A stretch of 64,000 nucleotides of DNA from an uncultured Alphaproteobacteria bacterium (GTDB taxonomy: Bacteria; Pseudomonadota; Alphaproteobacteria; Rhodospirillales; Rhodospirillaceae), in the NCBI GenBank assembly GCA_900079695.1, contig LT599022.1, positions 166,222 through 230,221 on the forward strand, written 5' to 3'. Each line of letters starts with the position of its first letter. The stretch's first letter is position 1. The position numbers and the translations under genes are program-made. Positions 17,011 through 25,576 of this stretch are shown here, piece by piece. The notes beneath the pieces are model-generated. The model saw only the letters and a program-made list of their open reading frames with translations. It had not been told where the DNA came from and searched no databases.

Positions 17011-18447
17011 TTACCGGGAACCGAGCGCGATGCTGCGGTCGCAGACGTGGTCGACCAGTGCCATGTCGTGGCTCACCAGCAGCAGCGCGCACTGCCGCTC
17101 GCGCGCCACGCCGACCAGCAGTTCGACGATCTCGCGCTGGATGATCGGATCGAGACGCGAAGTCGGCTCGTCGGCGAAGATCAATGCCGGGTCGAGCAGC
17201 AGCGCCCGCAGAATCGAGAAGCGCTGCAATTCGCCGCCCGAGATGCTGCGGGAGTCGCGTTCCAGCAGTTCGGGGGCGAGGCGCAGCCGCTCCATCAGGG
17301 GCGGAATCCGGCCGCGATCGAGACGGTGCAGGCGCACCACGTCGTCGAGCAGAACCCGCATCGGCCAGTGACGCGAAAACGCCGTCGGCGGATCCTGATA
17401 GAGCTTGAGGAAGCGGTGGGCGGCGAGCCCGGGCGCGCGCGTCACCCGCCCCGCGTCGGGCGGCAGCAGGCCGAGCAGGGTGTCGCCGAGCGAGGACTTG
17501 CCGCAGCCGCTGTCGCCGGTGATGCCGACGATCTCTCCGGCGCGCAGCCGGAGATCGAAGCCGGATACCAGCCGTCTGCCGCCCCGCGCCACCGCGATGC
17601 CCTCGGCCCGCAGCACTTCGGGGGCGTCCGCCGCCAGCCGCCGCGGCGCCGCCTTCGGCCAGTTTTCCGGATCGGCGGCGATCAGGCGGCGGGCGTAGTC
17701 GCTCCGCGGGTTGGCGAGCAGGGCGTGGGCCTCGCCTTCCTCCTGGAGCTCGCCCGCGCGCATCACCATCACGTAGCCGCCGAGCTGGCGCGCCACCGCG
17801 ATGTCGTGGGTGATGGTGAGGAGCACGCCGCCCGCGTCCGCCGCCCGCTTGAGCAGGGCGACGACGTCGTCGCGGCGCGAGGCGTCGAGGCCCTTGGTCG
17901 GCTCGTCGACGATCACGATCGGCGCGCCGCCCGCCTGCGCCGCCGCGAACACCACGCGCTGGGCCATGCCGCCCGACAACTGCATCGGCAGCTTGCCCGC
18001 CGTGTCGCCGGGCAGGCCGAGGGCGTCGAGGTCGGCGGCGGCGCGCCGCCGGGCTTCGGCATCCGGCAGACCGCGAACGTAGCGGTAGGTTTCCGCCACC
18101 TGCGGCAGCGCCGTCATCGTCGGGTCGAGGGCGTGCCAGGGCTCCTGGGGGAGCAGCGAGAGGGTCCGTCCCCACATCGCCTCGCGCCGCTTCTGCGGCA
18201 GCGCGAGCACGTCGACGCCGTCGATCTCGACCCGGCCGGAGGCCGCTAGGCCCTCCGGCAGGTTGCCCATGATCGCCTGCGAGAGCAGGCTCTTGCCCGA
18301 GCCGCTCGACCCGAGGATGGTGAACGGTACGCCGGGATAGACGTCGAACGACATCGGCCGGACGATCTCTCCGGCGGCGGCGATCGCGAGATCGCGGACG
18401 CGGATCGCGGGCGTCGCCGGAACGGGTTGGATGGCAAGTCCGGTCAT
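17011..18447 (-). CDS. ABC transporter, two ATPase domains fused in one chain (nickel/peptide type)
   Basis: This 478-residue protein holds both nucleotide-binding domains of an oligopeptide/nickel-type importer, which are usually two proteins (NikD and NikE). Domain 1 (about 12-240) has Walker A GSSGSGKS, signature LSGGMAQR and Walker B IVIVDEPTKGLD. Domain 2 (about 255-478) has GDSGCGKSS, ISGGELQRF and LIFADEPTSRLD. Both look catalytically complete. It powers the two permeases encoded just upstream. Its start overlaps the permease stop by ATGA. Confidence 0.9.
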   Translation of the reverse strand: MTGLAIQPVPATPAIRVRDLAIAAAGEIVRPMSFDVYPGVPFTILGSSGSGKSLLSQAIMGNLPEGLAASGRVEIDGVDVLALPQKRREAMWGRTLSLLPQEPWHALDPTMTALPQVAETYRYVRGLPDAEARRRAAADLDALGLPGDTAGKLPMQLSGGMAQRVVFAAAQAGGAPIVIVDEPTKGLDASRRDDVVALLKRAADAGGVLLTITHDIAVARQLGGYVMVMRAGELQEEGEAHALLANPRSDYARRLIAADPENWPKAAPRRLAADAPEVLRAEGIAVARGGRRLVSGFDLRLRAGEIVGITGDSGCGKSSLGDTLLGLLPPDAGRVTRAPGLAAHRFLKLYQDPPTAFSRHWPMRVLLDDVVRLHRLDRGRIPPLMERLRLAPELLERDSRSISGGELQRFSILRALLLDPALIFADEPTSRLDPIIQREIVELLVGVARERQCALLLVSHDMALVDHVCDRSIALGSR

Positions 18448-19268
18448 TTCGGGTCGCTCCCGGCGATCAGGTTGAGGCTCAGCACCAGCAGGAACACCAT
18501 GCCGATCGGTTGCAGCATGATCAGCGGCGCTTCGTCGAAGTACGGGAACAGCTCGGTCATCATCAGCCCGAGTTCCGCGGTGGGCGGCCGCACGCCGATG
18601 TTGACGAAGCCGAGGGCGGAAATCGCCATGATCGCCCCCGCCGCGCCGAACGCTCCCATCGTCGCCACCACCGGCAGCACTTCGGGGAGGATGTGGCGGC
18701 GCACGCAGTACGCCATGCCGAATCCCAGCAGCCGCGACGACTGGATCTCCGGCGAGCGTACGATCGTCAGGGTGTAGGCGCGCACGACGCGGTAGTATTC
18801 GATCCACAGCACCAGCGAGATGCCGACGTAGAGCGCCCAGAAGTTCCCCGGCGCGATCGCCGACAGGATCAGCACCAGCAGCAGGCCGGGCAACGCCAGC
18901 ACGCTGTCGGCGACGGTCACGAGCACCCGGTCGACGAGGCCGCCGTACCAGCCGCCGAGAATGCCGAGCGCGACGCCGGGGATCACCGCGGTCAGCACGC
19001 TGAGGAGCGCCAACCCGAGCGACAGGCGCACCGCCGCCGGGAGGCGCACGATCATCGAGCGGCCGAGGTGGTCGGTGCCGAACGGCTCGGTCGCGGTCGG
19101 CGATGCGAGCGTCCGCATCAGGTTTTGCGAGGCGATGTCGCCGCCGTGCAGCAGCGGCACCAGCCACGCGAACGCGACCACGGCGGCGAGGCACGCGAAG
19201 CCGAGGCGGCGGCCGCGAGTGCCGAACGCGCCGCCGAGGCGCAGTCCGAAGCGATCGGTGAGGGTCAT
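18444..19268 (-). CDS. ABC transporter permease, NikC/DppC type
   Basis: This 274-residue inner-membrane protein has about six transmembrane helices and the EPFGTDHLGRSMIVRL segment typical of the N-terminal region of DppC/NikC permeases. The binding-protein-dependent loop reads RLLGFGMAYCVRRHILPEVL. It pairs with the upstream NikB-type permease to form the channel. The ATG at 19268 overlaps the preceding stop, and the stop overlaps the ATPase start, so three genes are translationally chained. Confidence 0.9.
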   Translation of the reverse strand: MTLTDRFGLRLGGAFGTRGRRLGFACLAAVVAFAWLVPLLHGGDIASQNLMRTLASPTATEPFGTDHLGRSMIVRLPAAVRLSLGLALLSVLTAVIPGVALGILGGWYGGLVDRVLVTVADSVLALPGLLLVLILSAIAPGNFWALYVGISLVLWIEYYRVVRAYTLTIVRSPEIQSSRLLGFGMAYCVRRHILPEVLPVVATMGAFGAAGAIMAISALGFVNIGVRPPTAELGLMMTELFPYFDEAPLIMLQPIGMVFLLVLSLNLIAGSDPK

Positions 19269-20212
19269 GATGCGCGCCTCCGCGGGTCGAGGGTCCAGCA
19301 GATGCCGTCGACGACGGCGTTGAGCAGCACGAACATCAGCCCCATCACCAGCGCGGTGCCCTGGATCATCGGCACGTTGCGGGCGACGATCGCGTGGACC
19401 AGGGCATGGCCGATGCCGGGCCAGGCGAACAGCGATTCCACCACCACCACGCCTTCGATCAGGTAGATCAGCTGCACGCCGAAGTACGAGACCACCGGTA
19501 CCGCGACGTTGCGCGCGCCGTGGCGACGGAACGCGGTGCTCTCGTCCAATCCCTTGGTGCGGGCGAACGCGAAGAACGGCGAGCGCGCCACCGCCACCAC
19601 CGCGTTGCGGGTGACGCGGCTCGACACCGCGGCGAGGCCGAGAGCGAGGGCGAGGCCGGGGAGAATCGCGTGGGCGAAGCCGCCGTGCCCGGCGGCGGGC
19701 AGCCAGCGCAATTCGACCGCGACGACGATCACCAGGCCGATGCCGAGAATGAAGGGCGGCACCGAGCGCAGCGCCGTGGAGAGCGCCAGCGAGGCGTGGT
19801 CGATCGCGCCCTGACGCCGCAGTCCGGCGACGACGCCGAGCGCCGGGCCGAGCAGCAGGGCGAAGCCGATCGCCACCAGCGCGAGGACCAGCGAGTGGCC
19901 GACCTGATGCGAAACCTCCGACCAGACCGGCTCGTTGCTGACCATGTCGCGGCCGAGGTTGAGGGTGAGGAGATCCCACAGCCACGACGCGTAGGCCGAC
20001 AGCGGCGACCGGTCGAGGCCGAGTTCCCGGCTCACCGCCGCCGCGGCCGCCGCGTCGACGTTGTCGTAGCCGTAGCGTCCGGCGGCGATGCGGTAGGCCA
20101 TATCGCCCGGCAGCGCGCGAGTGAGAACGAAGGTGAGAGTGCCGACGGTCCAGGCGACCATCGCCGCCTGGAGCGCGCGCGGCAGAAGGACCGCGCGGAT
20201 CATTTTGCCCAT
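19265..20212 (-). CDS. ABC transporter permease, NikB/DppB type
   Basis: This 315-residue inner-membrane protein has the DppB/NikB pattern: an N-terminal helix (VGTLTFVLTRALPGDMA), a periplasmic stretch and about five C-terminal helices including FAWPGIGHALVHAIVARN. I prefer the ATG at 20212 because GGAGAAGG lies just before it. An ATG at 20203 would give a tidy ATGA overlap with the binding-protein stop. It forms a heterodimer with the NikC-type permease. Confidence 0.9.
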   Translation of the reverse strand: MGKMIRAVLLPRALQAAMVAWTVGTLTFVLTRALPGDMAYRIAAGRYGYDNVDAAAAAAVSRELGLDRSPLSAYASWLWDLLTLNLGRDMVSNEPVWSEVSHQVGHSLVLALVAIGFALLLGPALGVVAGLRRQGAIDHASLALSTALRSVPPFILGIGLVIVVAVELRWLPAAGHGGFAHAILPGLALALGLAAVSSRVTRNAVVAVARSPFFAFARTKGLDESTAFRRHGARNVAVPVVSYFGVQLIYLIEGVVVVESLFAWPGIGHALVHAIVARNVPMIQGTALVMGLMFVLLNAVVDGICWTLDPRRRAS

Positions 20213-21726
20213 GTCACCTTCTCCAGGTTCCAACTGAGTTGGAAGGGATCGAGGGCGAAGTTGTCGAGCTCCCGGCTCACGGCGACGGTCTGCACGTGCC
20301 ACGCCACCGGGATCACCGGCATCTCCTCATGAATGATGCGCGCCGCGCGCTGCGACAGCGTCTTGTAGGCGGGGCCGCCGTCGGAGGCTTTCATCTGCGC
20401 GATCATGCCGTCGAGTTCGGCGTTGCTCCAGTTCATCGCGCCCCAGTCGCCGCCGCCGGAGCGGAAGTCCTCGGCCATCACCACGAACGGGTCGCGCACC
20501 ACGCCGTAGTTGCGGGCGAGCATGCCCATGTCGAGCGAGCCGTCGTGGTGCCCGGCCGGGATCGCCGAGGAGTTGTTGACCGAAACCTTTGCCTCGATCC
20601 CCGCCTGCCGCAGGGATTCCTGAATGCTGGTGGCGATGATCGGCAGTTCCGGACGGTCGGAGAAGGTGGTGAGAGTTAGCGACAGGCGTTTGCCGTCCTT
20701 TGCGAGGTAGCCGTCGACGTCCGCGCTCCAGCCCATCGCCTCGAACTCCGAGCGGGTGAACTTCGGGTCGTAGCGGAACTGCGGCAGGCCATCGACGAAC
20801 CAGTCGCCGAACATCGGCGAGAACTGCTGGTTGGCGAGGGATTTGGGCTCGCGCAGGATGCTCGCGGCGATGCCCCGGCGGTCGATCGCGGCGTTGACGG
20901 CGTTGCGGCCGCGCGCGGTGTCGAGGCCGGGGCGGGCGGCGTTGAGCTTGAGGGTGACGGTGCGCGCCACGGGAATCGAAAAGCCCTTGACCGGCGCGGT
21001 CATCTCCAGCCGCTTCAGGCTCGCGGCATCCATGTTGAAAGCGAGGTCGGCGTCGCCGCTCTGCACCATCAGGGTGCGGGTCTCGCTGCGCGGCGCGGCA
21101 AGATAGGTGACGCCCTCGGCGGCGGGCTTCGGCCCCCAATAGTCGGCGAAGGTCCTGGCGGCGAGGCGTTGCGGCGTCTGCAGCAGGGTGATCGCGAACG
21201 GTCCGGTGCCGATCACCTTCACGGTATTGCCGTCGGCGTCGTAGGAGGCCGCTTCGAGGATCTGCGACGACGCATGGGTGAACAGCGACGGCAACGGCGA
21301 GAACGGCTCGTTCAGGCGCACCACGAGATCGTCGCCGTCGGCGGCGATCTCGCGGATCGGCGCCTTCGCCAGCACGCCGGGTTTGCCGCGCGCGGCGTTG
21401 AGGCTGAAGGCCGCCGCCGCCGCGGTCAGCGGCTTGCCGTTGTGGAACTTCACCCCTTCGCGGATCTTGAAGCGCCACACCAGGCGGCTGTCGTCCACCG
21501 ACCACGCGGTGGCGAGCAGCGGCTTCATCGATCCGTCGGGCTCGACGCCCACCAGGGTTTCGGAAATCGACATCCAACGGAAGACGTGGCCGGATTTGGT
21601 GGCGTCCGTGCTGCCGATCTCCCAGGGGCAGACGACGTCGAGCACGTTGTCCTTCCGCGCCGACGCTTCAGACGCGCCCAGGATCAGAACGCCCACCGCA
21701 CACGCGACGGAACCGATTGCTTTCAA
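20200..21726 (-). CDS. ABC transporter substrate-binding protein, family 5 (metal, metallophore or peptide)
   Basis: This 508-residue periplasmic protein has a signal peptide (starting MKAIGSVACAVGVLILGASE) and the family-5 fold of NikA, CntA and OppA: MKPLLATAWSVDD, WRFKIREGVKFHNGKPL and a C-terminal lobe ending in MPVIPVAWH. The TTG at 21726 is chosen because AAGGAGGA lies 7 bases before it and the signal peptide starts there. An earlier start would place about 30 polar residues before the signal. The operon context (NikL-like protein, porin) favours a metal or metal chelate over peptides, but the binding site cannot be read directly. Confidence 0.85.
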   Translation of the reverse strand: MKAIGSVACAVGVLILGASEASARKDNVLDVVCPWEIGSTDATKSGHVFRWMSISETLVGVEPDGSMKPLLATAWSVDDSRLVWRFKIREGVKFHNGKPLTAAAAAFSLNAARGKPGVLAKAPIREIAADGDDLVVRLNEPFSPLPSLFTHASSQILEAASYDADGNTVKVIGTGPFAITLLQTPQRLAARTFADYWGPKPAAEGVTYLAAPRSETRTLMVQSGDADLAFNMDAASLKRLEMTAPVKGFSIPVARTVTLKLNAARPGLDTARGRNAVNAAIDRRGIAASILREPKSLANQQFSPMFGDWFVDGLPQFRYDPKFTRSEFEAMGWSADVDGYLAKDGKRLSLTLTTFSDRPELPIIATSIQESLRQAGIEAKVSVNNSSAIPAGHHDGSLDMGMLARNYGVVRDPFVVMAEDFRSGGGDWGAMNWSNAELDGMIAQMKASDGGPAYKTLSQRAARIIHEEMPVIPVAWHVQTVAVSRELDNFALDPFQLSWNLEKVTWAK

Positions 21727-21800
21727 GACCAGATCCTCCTTACGGCCCCCACGTTCGCCGCGATATCCGGAACGATGGACGCGGGCGACGGACATGGCGT

Positions 21801-21842
21801 ACAACCATGCATGTTGTAGGGTTGTTGTCATTATGTTATAAC
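21801..21842. promoter_or_regulatory. Divergent regulatory region: inverted repeats and candidate promoter for the HAD gene
   Basis: An imperfect inverted repeat (ACAAC at 21801-21805, GTTGT at 21813-21817, around ATGCAT) is followed by the perfect palindrome GTTATAAC (21835-21842). On the plus strand TTGTAG (21814-21819) and TATAAC (21837-21842) are spaced by 17 and could drive the HAD gene. The palindrome would then cover the -10. GTTATAAC resembles half of a Zur-type box, but the full consensus is not met. It lies about 110 bases before the importer operon. Confidence 0.4.
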
Positions 21843-21952
21843 GTAGCAGCTTGGTACCAGAAACCGTCCCGGCGTGTCAACGCCCCGTCGCGGCGGAAGA
21901 GGGGCTGCCCGATGGTACGAGCGCCGGGCCGCGGCGCGAGGAGGACGGACCG

Positions 21953-22696
21953 ATGCGGGTGCCGCACGTCAAGGCGGTGCTGTTCGATCTCGGAGAGACC
22001 CTCTACACCTACGCGGATATTCCGCTCGACTGGACGAGCCGCTACGGCGCGGCACTGGCGCGCGGATTCGCGGCCGCCGGTCTGACGGTTGCGGACCGCG
22101 ATCTGGCGTTGGCGCGGTCCCACCTTGCGGGTTTCAACACCAGGCGCGTCCCCCGCGAGATCGAGTTCGGCAGCGACCGGGTTTTCGCGGCGGCGCTTCG
22201 CGGGCTCGACCTGAGCCCGTGCGAGGTCGAGGCCGTGGCGGTGGGGTTTTTCACGGACTTCCGGCAATCGCTGCGCCCGTATCCGGAGACCGTCGCGGTT
22301 CTCCAGGGTTTGCGCCGCCACGGGCTGCGGACGGGGGCGTTGACCGACGTTCCCTACGGCATGCCCGCACGTTTCGTGTGGGCGGATCTCCGGGACTGCG
22401 GCGTTCTCGATCTTCTCGACGCCTGTCTCACCTCGGTTCAGGCGGGCTATCGCAAGCCGCATCCGGCGGGGATTCTCAAGCTATGCGCCGCGCTCGCCGT
22501 CGCCCCCGGCGAGGCGATCTACGTCGGCAACGAGGAAAAGGACGTTCTCGGCGCACGCAACGCGGGGATCGCCGCGGTTCTCGTCGCCCGCGACGGCGTC
22601 GCGCGGGCGTGGGGACAATCCGCGACGGTGGGGGACCTGACCGGGTGTTTCGACGTTCTCGGTATTGAACCGCGGGCGGTCGAAACCACAGATTAG
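21953..22696 (+). CDS. HAD-superfamily hydrolase
   Basis: This 247-residue cytoplasmic hydrolase has HAD motif I written DLGETLYT: the nucleophile Asp is kept but the usual second Asp (DxD) is a Gly-Glu pair. Motif II is in the LTDVPYG region, motif III in YRKPHPAG, and motif IV is VGNEEKDVLGARNAG. It resembles phosphoglycolate phosphatase-like and FMN-phosphatase-like enzymes. The loss of the second acidic residue of motif I may signal altered chemistry. The ATG at 21953 has GGAGGAC ahead. It is divergent from the importer operon, and the substrate is unknown. Confidence 0.75.
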   Translation: MRVPHVKAVLFDLGETLYTYADIPLDWTSRYGAALARGFAAAGLTVADRDLALARSHLAGFNTRRVPREIEFGSDRVFAAALRGLDLSPCEVEAVAVGFFTDFRQSLRPYPETVAVLQGLRRHGLRTGALTDVPYGMPARFVWADLRDCGVLDLLDACLTSVQAGYRKPHPAGILKLCAALAVAPGEAIYVGNEEKDVLGARNAGIAAVLVARDGVARAWGQSATVGDLTGCFDVLGIEPRAVETTD

Positions 22697-22731
22697 GCGA
22701 CACGCACGGCAGCGGATCGGAGTGGTGGACG

Positions 22732-23892
22732 ATGCCCGACGGGCGCGAGGAGTTGACGTTGCGCAGCGTCGGGGGCGTCGGCGCGCTGGCGCCCGGGGAT
22801 TGGGATGCATGCGCCGGAGCCGACAATCCTTTCGTCTCCCATGCGTTTTTTCAGGCACTGGAAGAGTCCGGGGCGGCGTCTCCGCGAACCGGGTGGACGC
22901 CCTGCCATCTTGCGGTCGAGGACGGCGCCGGGCGAGCGCTCGGGGTCGCGCCGCTCTACGCCAAGACCCATTCGTTCGGCGAGTACGTGTTCGACTGGGG
23001 GTGGGCGGAAGCCTGGAGCCGCGTCGGCGGGCGCTATTATCCCAAGCTCCAGTGCGCCGTGCCGTTCACGCCGGTGCCGGGTCCGCGCCTGCTGGTGCGG
23101 CCGGAGGCGCGGTCTACCGGAGTCGGGGCGCTGCTGGCGCGCGGCATCGCGCATCTCGCCGCCGAGATGGAATGGTCGTCGGCCCACATCACCTTCTGCA
23201 CGCGGGAGGAGGCGGAGTTGTTCGCGGCGCAGGGCTGGCTGACGCGCCTCGGCGAGCAATACCATTGGCACAATCGTGGCTACCGCAGCTTCGAAGACTT
23301 TCTCGAAACCCTGTCTTCGCGCAAGCGCAAGGCGATCCGCAAGGAGCGCGAACGCGCCAACGGCCACGGCCTCGCGATCCGCACGCTGACCGGCGGCGAG
23401 ATCCGGGCCCGTCACTGGGACGCCTTTCACCGCTTCTATCTCGATACCGTCGAACGCAAATGCGCCGAAGCCTATCTGCCCCGCGAATTCTTTCATCGCC
23501 TGGGCGCGGAGCTGGGCGAGCGCGTGGTGCTGATGGTCGCCGAGGACGGAGCGCGGATGGTCGCCGGGGCGCTCAATCTGCTGGGCGGCGACGCCCTGTT
23601 CGGCCGCAACTGGGGCGCGGCGGTCGATCTGCCGTTCCTGCATTTCGAGATGTGCTACTACCGCGCCCTCGATTACGCGATCGCGCGCGGGCTTGCGCGG
23701 GTCGAGGCGGGCGCGCAGGGCGAGCACAAGATCAGCCGCGGCTATCTGCCGGTTTCCACCTATAGCGCCCACTGGATCCGCGAGGCGCCGCTGCGCGACG
23801 CGATCGCGGATTTCCTTTTGCGCGAGCGGGATCTGGTGGCGGCGGATATCGCCGAGAGGCAGCGCCTCGGCCCTTATCGGCAGGTCGATTGA
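22732..23892 (+). CDS. FemAB/GNAT-like protein of the DUF482 family
   Basis: This 386-residue soluble protein of the peptidoglycan-biosynthesis-like DUF482 group is related to FemAB aminoacyltransferases. Typical stretches are NPFVSHAFFQALEESG near the N-terminus, SSRKRKAIRKERE in the middle, and the GAQGEHKISRGYLPV segment near the C-terminus. The family is widespread in proteobacteria but its reaction is not settled; aminoacyl or acyl transfer is inferred from the fold. It lies 35 bases after the HAD gene and could be co-transcribed. Confidence 0.8.
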   Translation: MPDGREELTLRSVGGVGALAPGDWDACAGADNPFVSHAFFQALEESGAASPRTGWTPCHLAVEDGAGRALGVAPLYAKTHSFGEYVFDWGWAEAWSRVGGRYYPKLQCAVPFTPVPGPRLLVRPEARSTGVGALLARGIAHLAAEMEWSSAHITFCTREEAELFAAQGWLTRLGEQYHWHNRGYRSFEDFLETLSSRKRKAIRKERERANGHGLAIRTLTGGEIRARHWDAFHRFYLDTVERKCAEAYLPREFFHRLGAELGERVVLMVAEDGARMVAGALNLLGGDALFGRNWGAAVDLPFLHFEMCYYRALDYAIARGLARVEAGAQGEHKISRGYLPVSTYSAHWIREAPLRDAIADFLLRERDLVAADIAERQRLGPYRQVD

Positions 23893-23898
23893 CGGCGC

Positions 23899-23947
23899 TT
23901 GACTCCTTCGGCCGTCGGCGCATTATGCGGATAAGCGCATAAGCGGG
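23899..23947 (+). promoter_or_regulatory. Promoter and candidate ArsR operator of the arsR operon
   Basis: TTGACT (23899-23904) and CATTAT (23921-23926) are spaced by 16. The -10 lies inside the perfect inverted repeat CGCATTATGCG (23919-23929), which is followed by a related copy, GCGCATAAGCGG. Overlap of a repeat with the -10 just before arsR is what autorepression by ArsR would need. Confidence 0.55.
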
Positions 23948-23956
23948 AATACGCAC

Positions 23957-24250
23957 ATGAGCCCTGCCGATCTGATGTCCGCCTTGTCCGATCCCACCCG
24001 GCTCGCCGCCCTCAGGCTGTTGTGGGACGGCGAGGAGCATTGCGTCTGCGAACTGATGGCGGCGCTCGGCGCGACCCAGTCGCGGATGTCGCGGCACATG
24101 GGCGTGCTCAAGGCGGCGGGCCTGGTGGTCGACCGGCGCGACGCCCAGTGGGTGCGCTACCGCCGCGCTCCCGGTCTCGACGGCGGAGTGGCCGCGGTGA
24201 TCGATGCGGTCCTGGCGCTTCCCCACGAGCCTCGGAAGGCCGTCGCATGA
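23957..24250 (+). CDS. ArsR-family metal(loid)-responsive repressor
   Basis: This 97-residue winged-helix regulator has the recognition helix region ATQSRMSRHMGVLKAAGLV and the CVC pair (C29, C31) in the HCVCEL position used by ArsR to bind As(III) or Sb(III). It would repress its own operon until metalloid binds. The stop overlaps the permease start by ATGA. Arsenic is the most likely signal, but copper or other thiophilic metals cannot be excluded. Confidence 0.88.
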   Translation: MSPADLMSALSDPTRLAALRLLWDGEEHCVCELMAALGATQSRMSRHMGVLKAAGLVVDRRDAQWVRYRRAPGLDGGVAAVIDAVLALPHEPRKAVA

Positions 24251-25308
24251 CCCGGTGCTGCGCTCCCGTTCCTCCTGAAGCGAAGGCCGAACGCACCGGC
24301 CTCTGGCTGCTGACGACCGGCGCGGCTCTGGCTGCGTGGGGTTTGGTTTACGCGCAACTCGTACCGTTTTCGCAATGGGCGGTGGCGCGGCTCCCCGTCG
24401 ATCCCGGCAGCCATCTCGCGGAAGCGCTGGAGTTCTTCCTCTACGACACGCCGAAGGTGCTGATGCTGCTGACCCTGGTGGTGTTCGCCATGGGCGTGGT
24501 GCGCAGCTTCTTTTCGCCCGAGCGCACTCGCGCGCTGCTCGCCGGGCGGCGCGAGGGGGTGGGCAACGTCGCCGCGGCGACGCTCGGGATCGTCACGCCG
24601 TTCTGTTCGTGCTCGGCGGTGCCGCTGTTCGTCGGCTTCGTCTCCGCCGGGGTGCCGCTCGGCGTCACCTTTTCCTTTCTGATCGCCGCGCCGATGGTCA
24701 ACGAAGTGGCGCTCGGCCTGCTGTTCGCCCTGCTGGGGTGGAAGGTGGCGGCGGCCTATCTCGGCTTCGGCCTCGGGATCGCGATCCTCGCAGGCTGGAC
24801 GATCGGCCGCTTCGGTCTCGAAGGCTGGCTGGAAGATTGGGTGCGGACCGTTCGCGCCGGAGCGGTCGATCTGCCGTCGACGGGGATGACCGTGGTCGAG
24901 CGTCTCAAGGCCGGGATCGACGCGGTGCGGGAGATCGTCGCCAAGGTCGGCAAATGGGTGGTGCTCGGCATCGCCGCGGGCGCCCTGATCCACGGCTACG
25001 CGCCCGCCGAACTGCTGGCGTCGATCATGGGGCGCGACGCCTGGTGGTCGGTTCCGGCGGCGGTATTGATCGGCATTCCGATGTATTCCAACGCCGCGGG
25101 CATCGTGCCGGTGGTCGAGGCGCTGCTCGGCAAGGGCGCGGCGCTCGGCACCGTGCTCGCCTTCATGATGAGCGTGATTGCGCTCTCCGCGCCGGAGATG
25201 ATCATCCTGCGCAAGGTTCTGACGGTCCGCCTGATCGCGGTGTTCGTCGCCGTGGTCGGCGGGGGGATTCTCGCCGTCGGTTATCTGTTCAATCTGCTGT
25301 TCGCCTGA
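24247..25308 (+). CDS. Permease of the ArsP/UPF0718 (DUF318) family
   Basis: This 353-residue inner-membrane protein has about eight helices and a cytoplasmic loop (about 185-220). The hallmark TPFCSCSAVPLFVGF carries C120 and C122. A second conserved site is GIPMYSNAAGIVPV. Members include ArsP, which exports trivalent organoarsenicals, and SO_0444-like Cu/Zn exporters. An N-terminal CC pair at 4-5 could capture the thiophilic ligand. The ATGA overlap with arsR ties expression to the repressor. Confidence 0.85.
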   Translation: MTRCCAPVPPEAKAERTGLWLLTTGAALAAWGLVYAQLVPFSQWAVARLPVDPGSHLAEALEFFLYDTPKVLMLLTLVVFAMGVVRSFFSPERTRALLAGRREGVGNVAAATLGIVTPFCSCSAVPLFVGFVSAGVPLGVTFSFLIAAPMVNEVALGLLFALLGWKVAAAYLGFGLGIAILAGWTIGRFGLEGWLEDWVRTVRAGAVDLPSTGMTVVERLKAGIDAVREIVAKVGKWVVLGIAAGALIHGYAPAELLASIMGRDAWWSVPAAVLIGIPMYSNAAGIVPVVEALLGKGAALGTVLAFMMSVIALSAPEMIILRKVLTVRLIAVFVAVVGGGILAVGYLFNLLFA

Positions 25309-25320
25309 GAGGAAACGAAT

Positions 25321-25560
25321 ATGGTCAAGGACGTGAAGGTGTTGGGGCCGGGCTGCAAACGCTGCCAGACCACCGCGGAGATGGTGAAGGCCGAGGCCGA
25401 CCGGCTCGGCGTCGCGATCGCGTTGGAAAAGGTCACCGACTATGCGGCGATCGCAGGCTACGGTATCGCCTCGACGCCGGGGATCGTGATCGACGGCAAG
25501 GTGGTCCATGCCGGAGGCTTGCCGAAGGCCGAAGACATCGACAAATGGCTTTCCGCCTGA
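25321..25560 (+). CDS. Small thioredoxin-like redox protein
   Basis: This 79-residue thioredoxin-fold protein of the TM0996/MTH895 group has the redox pair CKRC at 12-15 and the cis-proline region STPGIVIDGKVV. Such proteins regularly accompany ArsP-type permeases and probably reduce cysteines of the permease or the metalloid. It starts 12 bases after the permease behind GAGAGGAAACG and ends the operon. Confidence 0.88.
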   Translation: MVKDVKVLGPGCKRCQTTAEMVKAEADRLGVAIALEKVTDYAAIAGYGIASTPGIVIDGKVVHAGGLPKAEDIDKWLSA

Positions 25561-25576
25561 GGATGCCTGCCGTGCG

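Noticed and set aside
20200-21831. Longer binding-protein start at 21831
   Set aside because: It would put a long polar stretch before the signal peptide; the TTG at 21726 has an ideal ribosome site.
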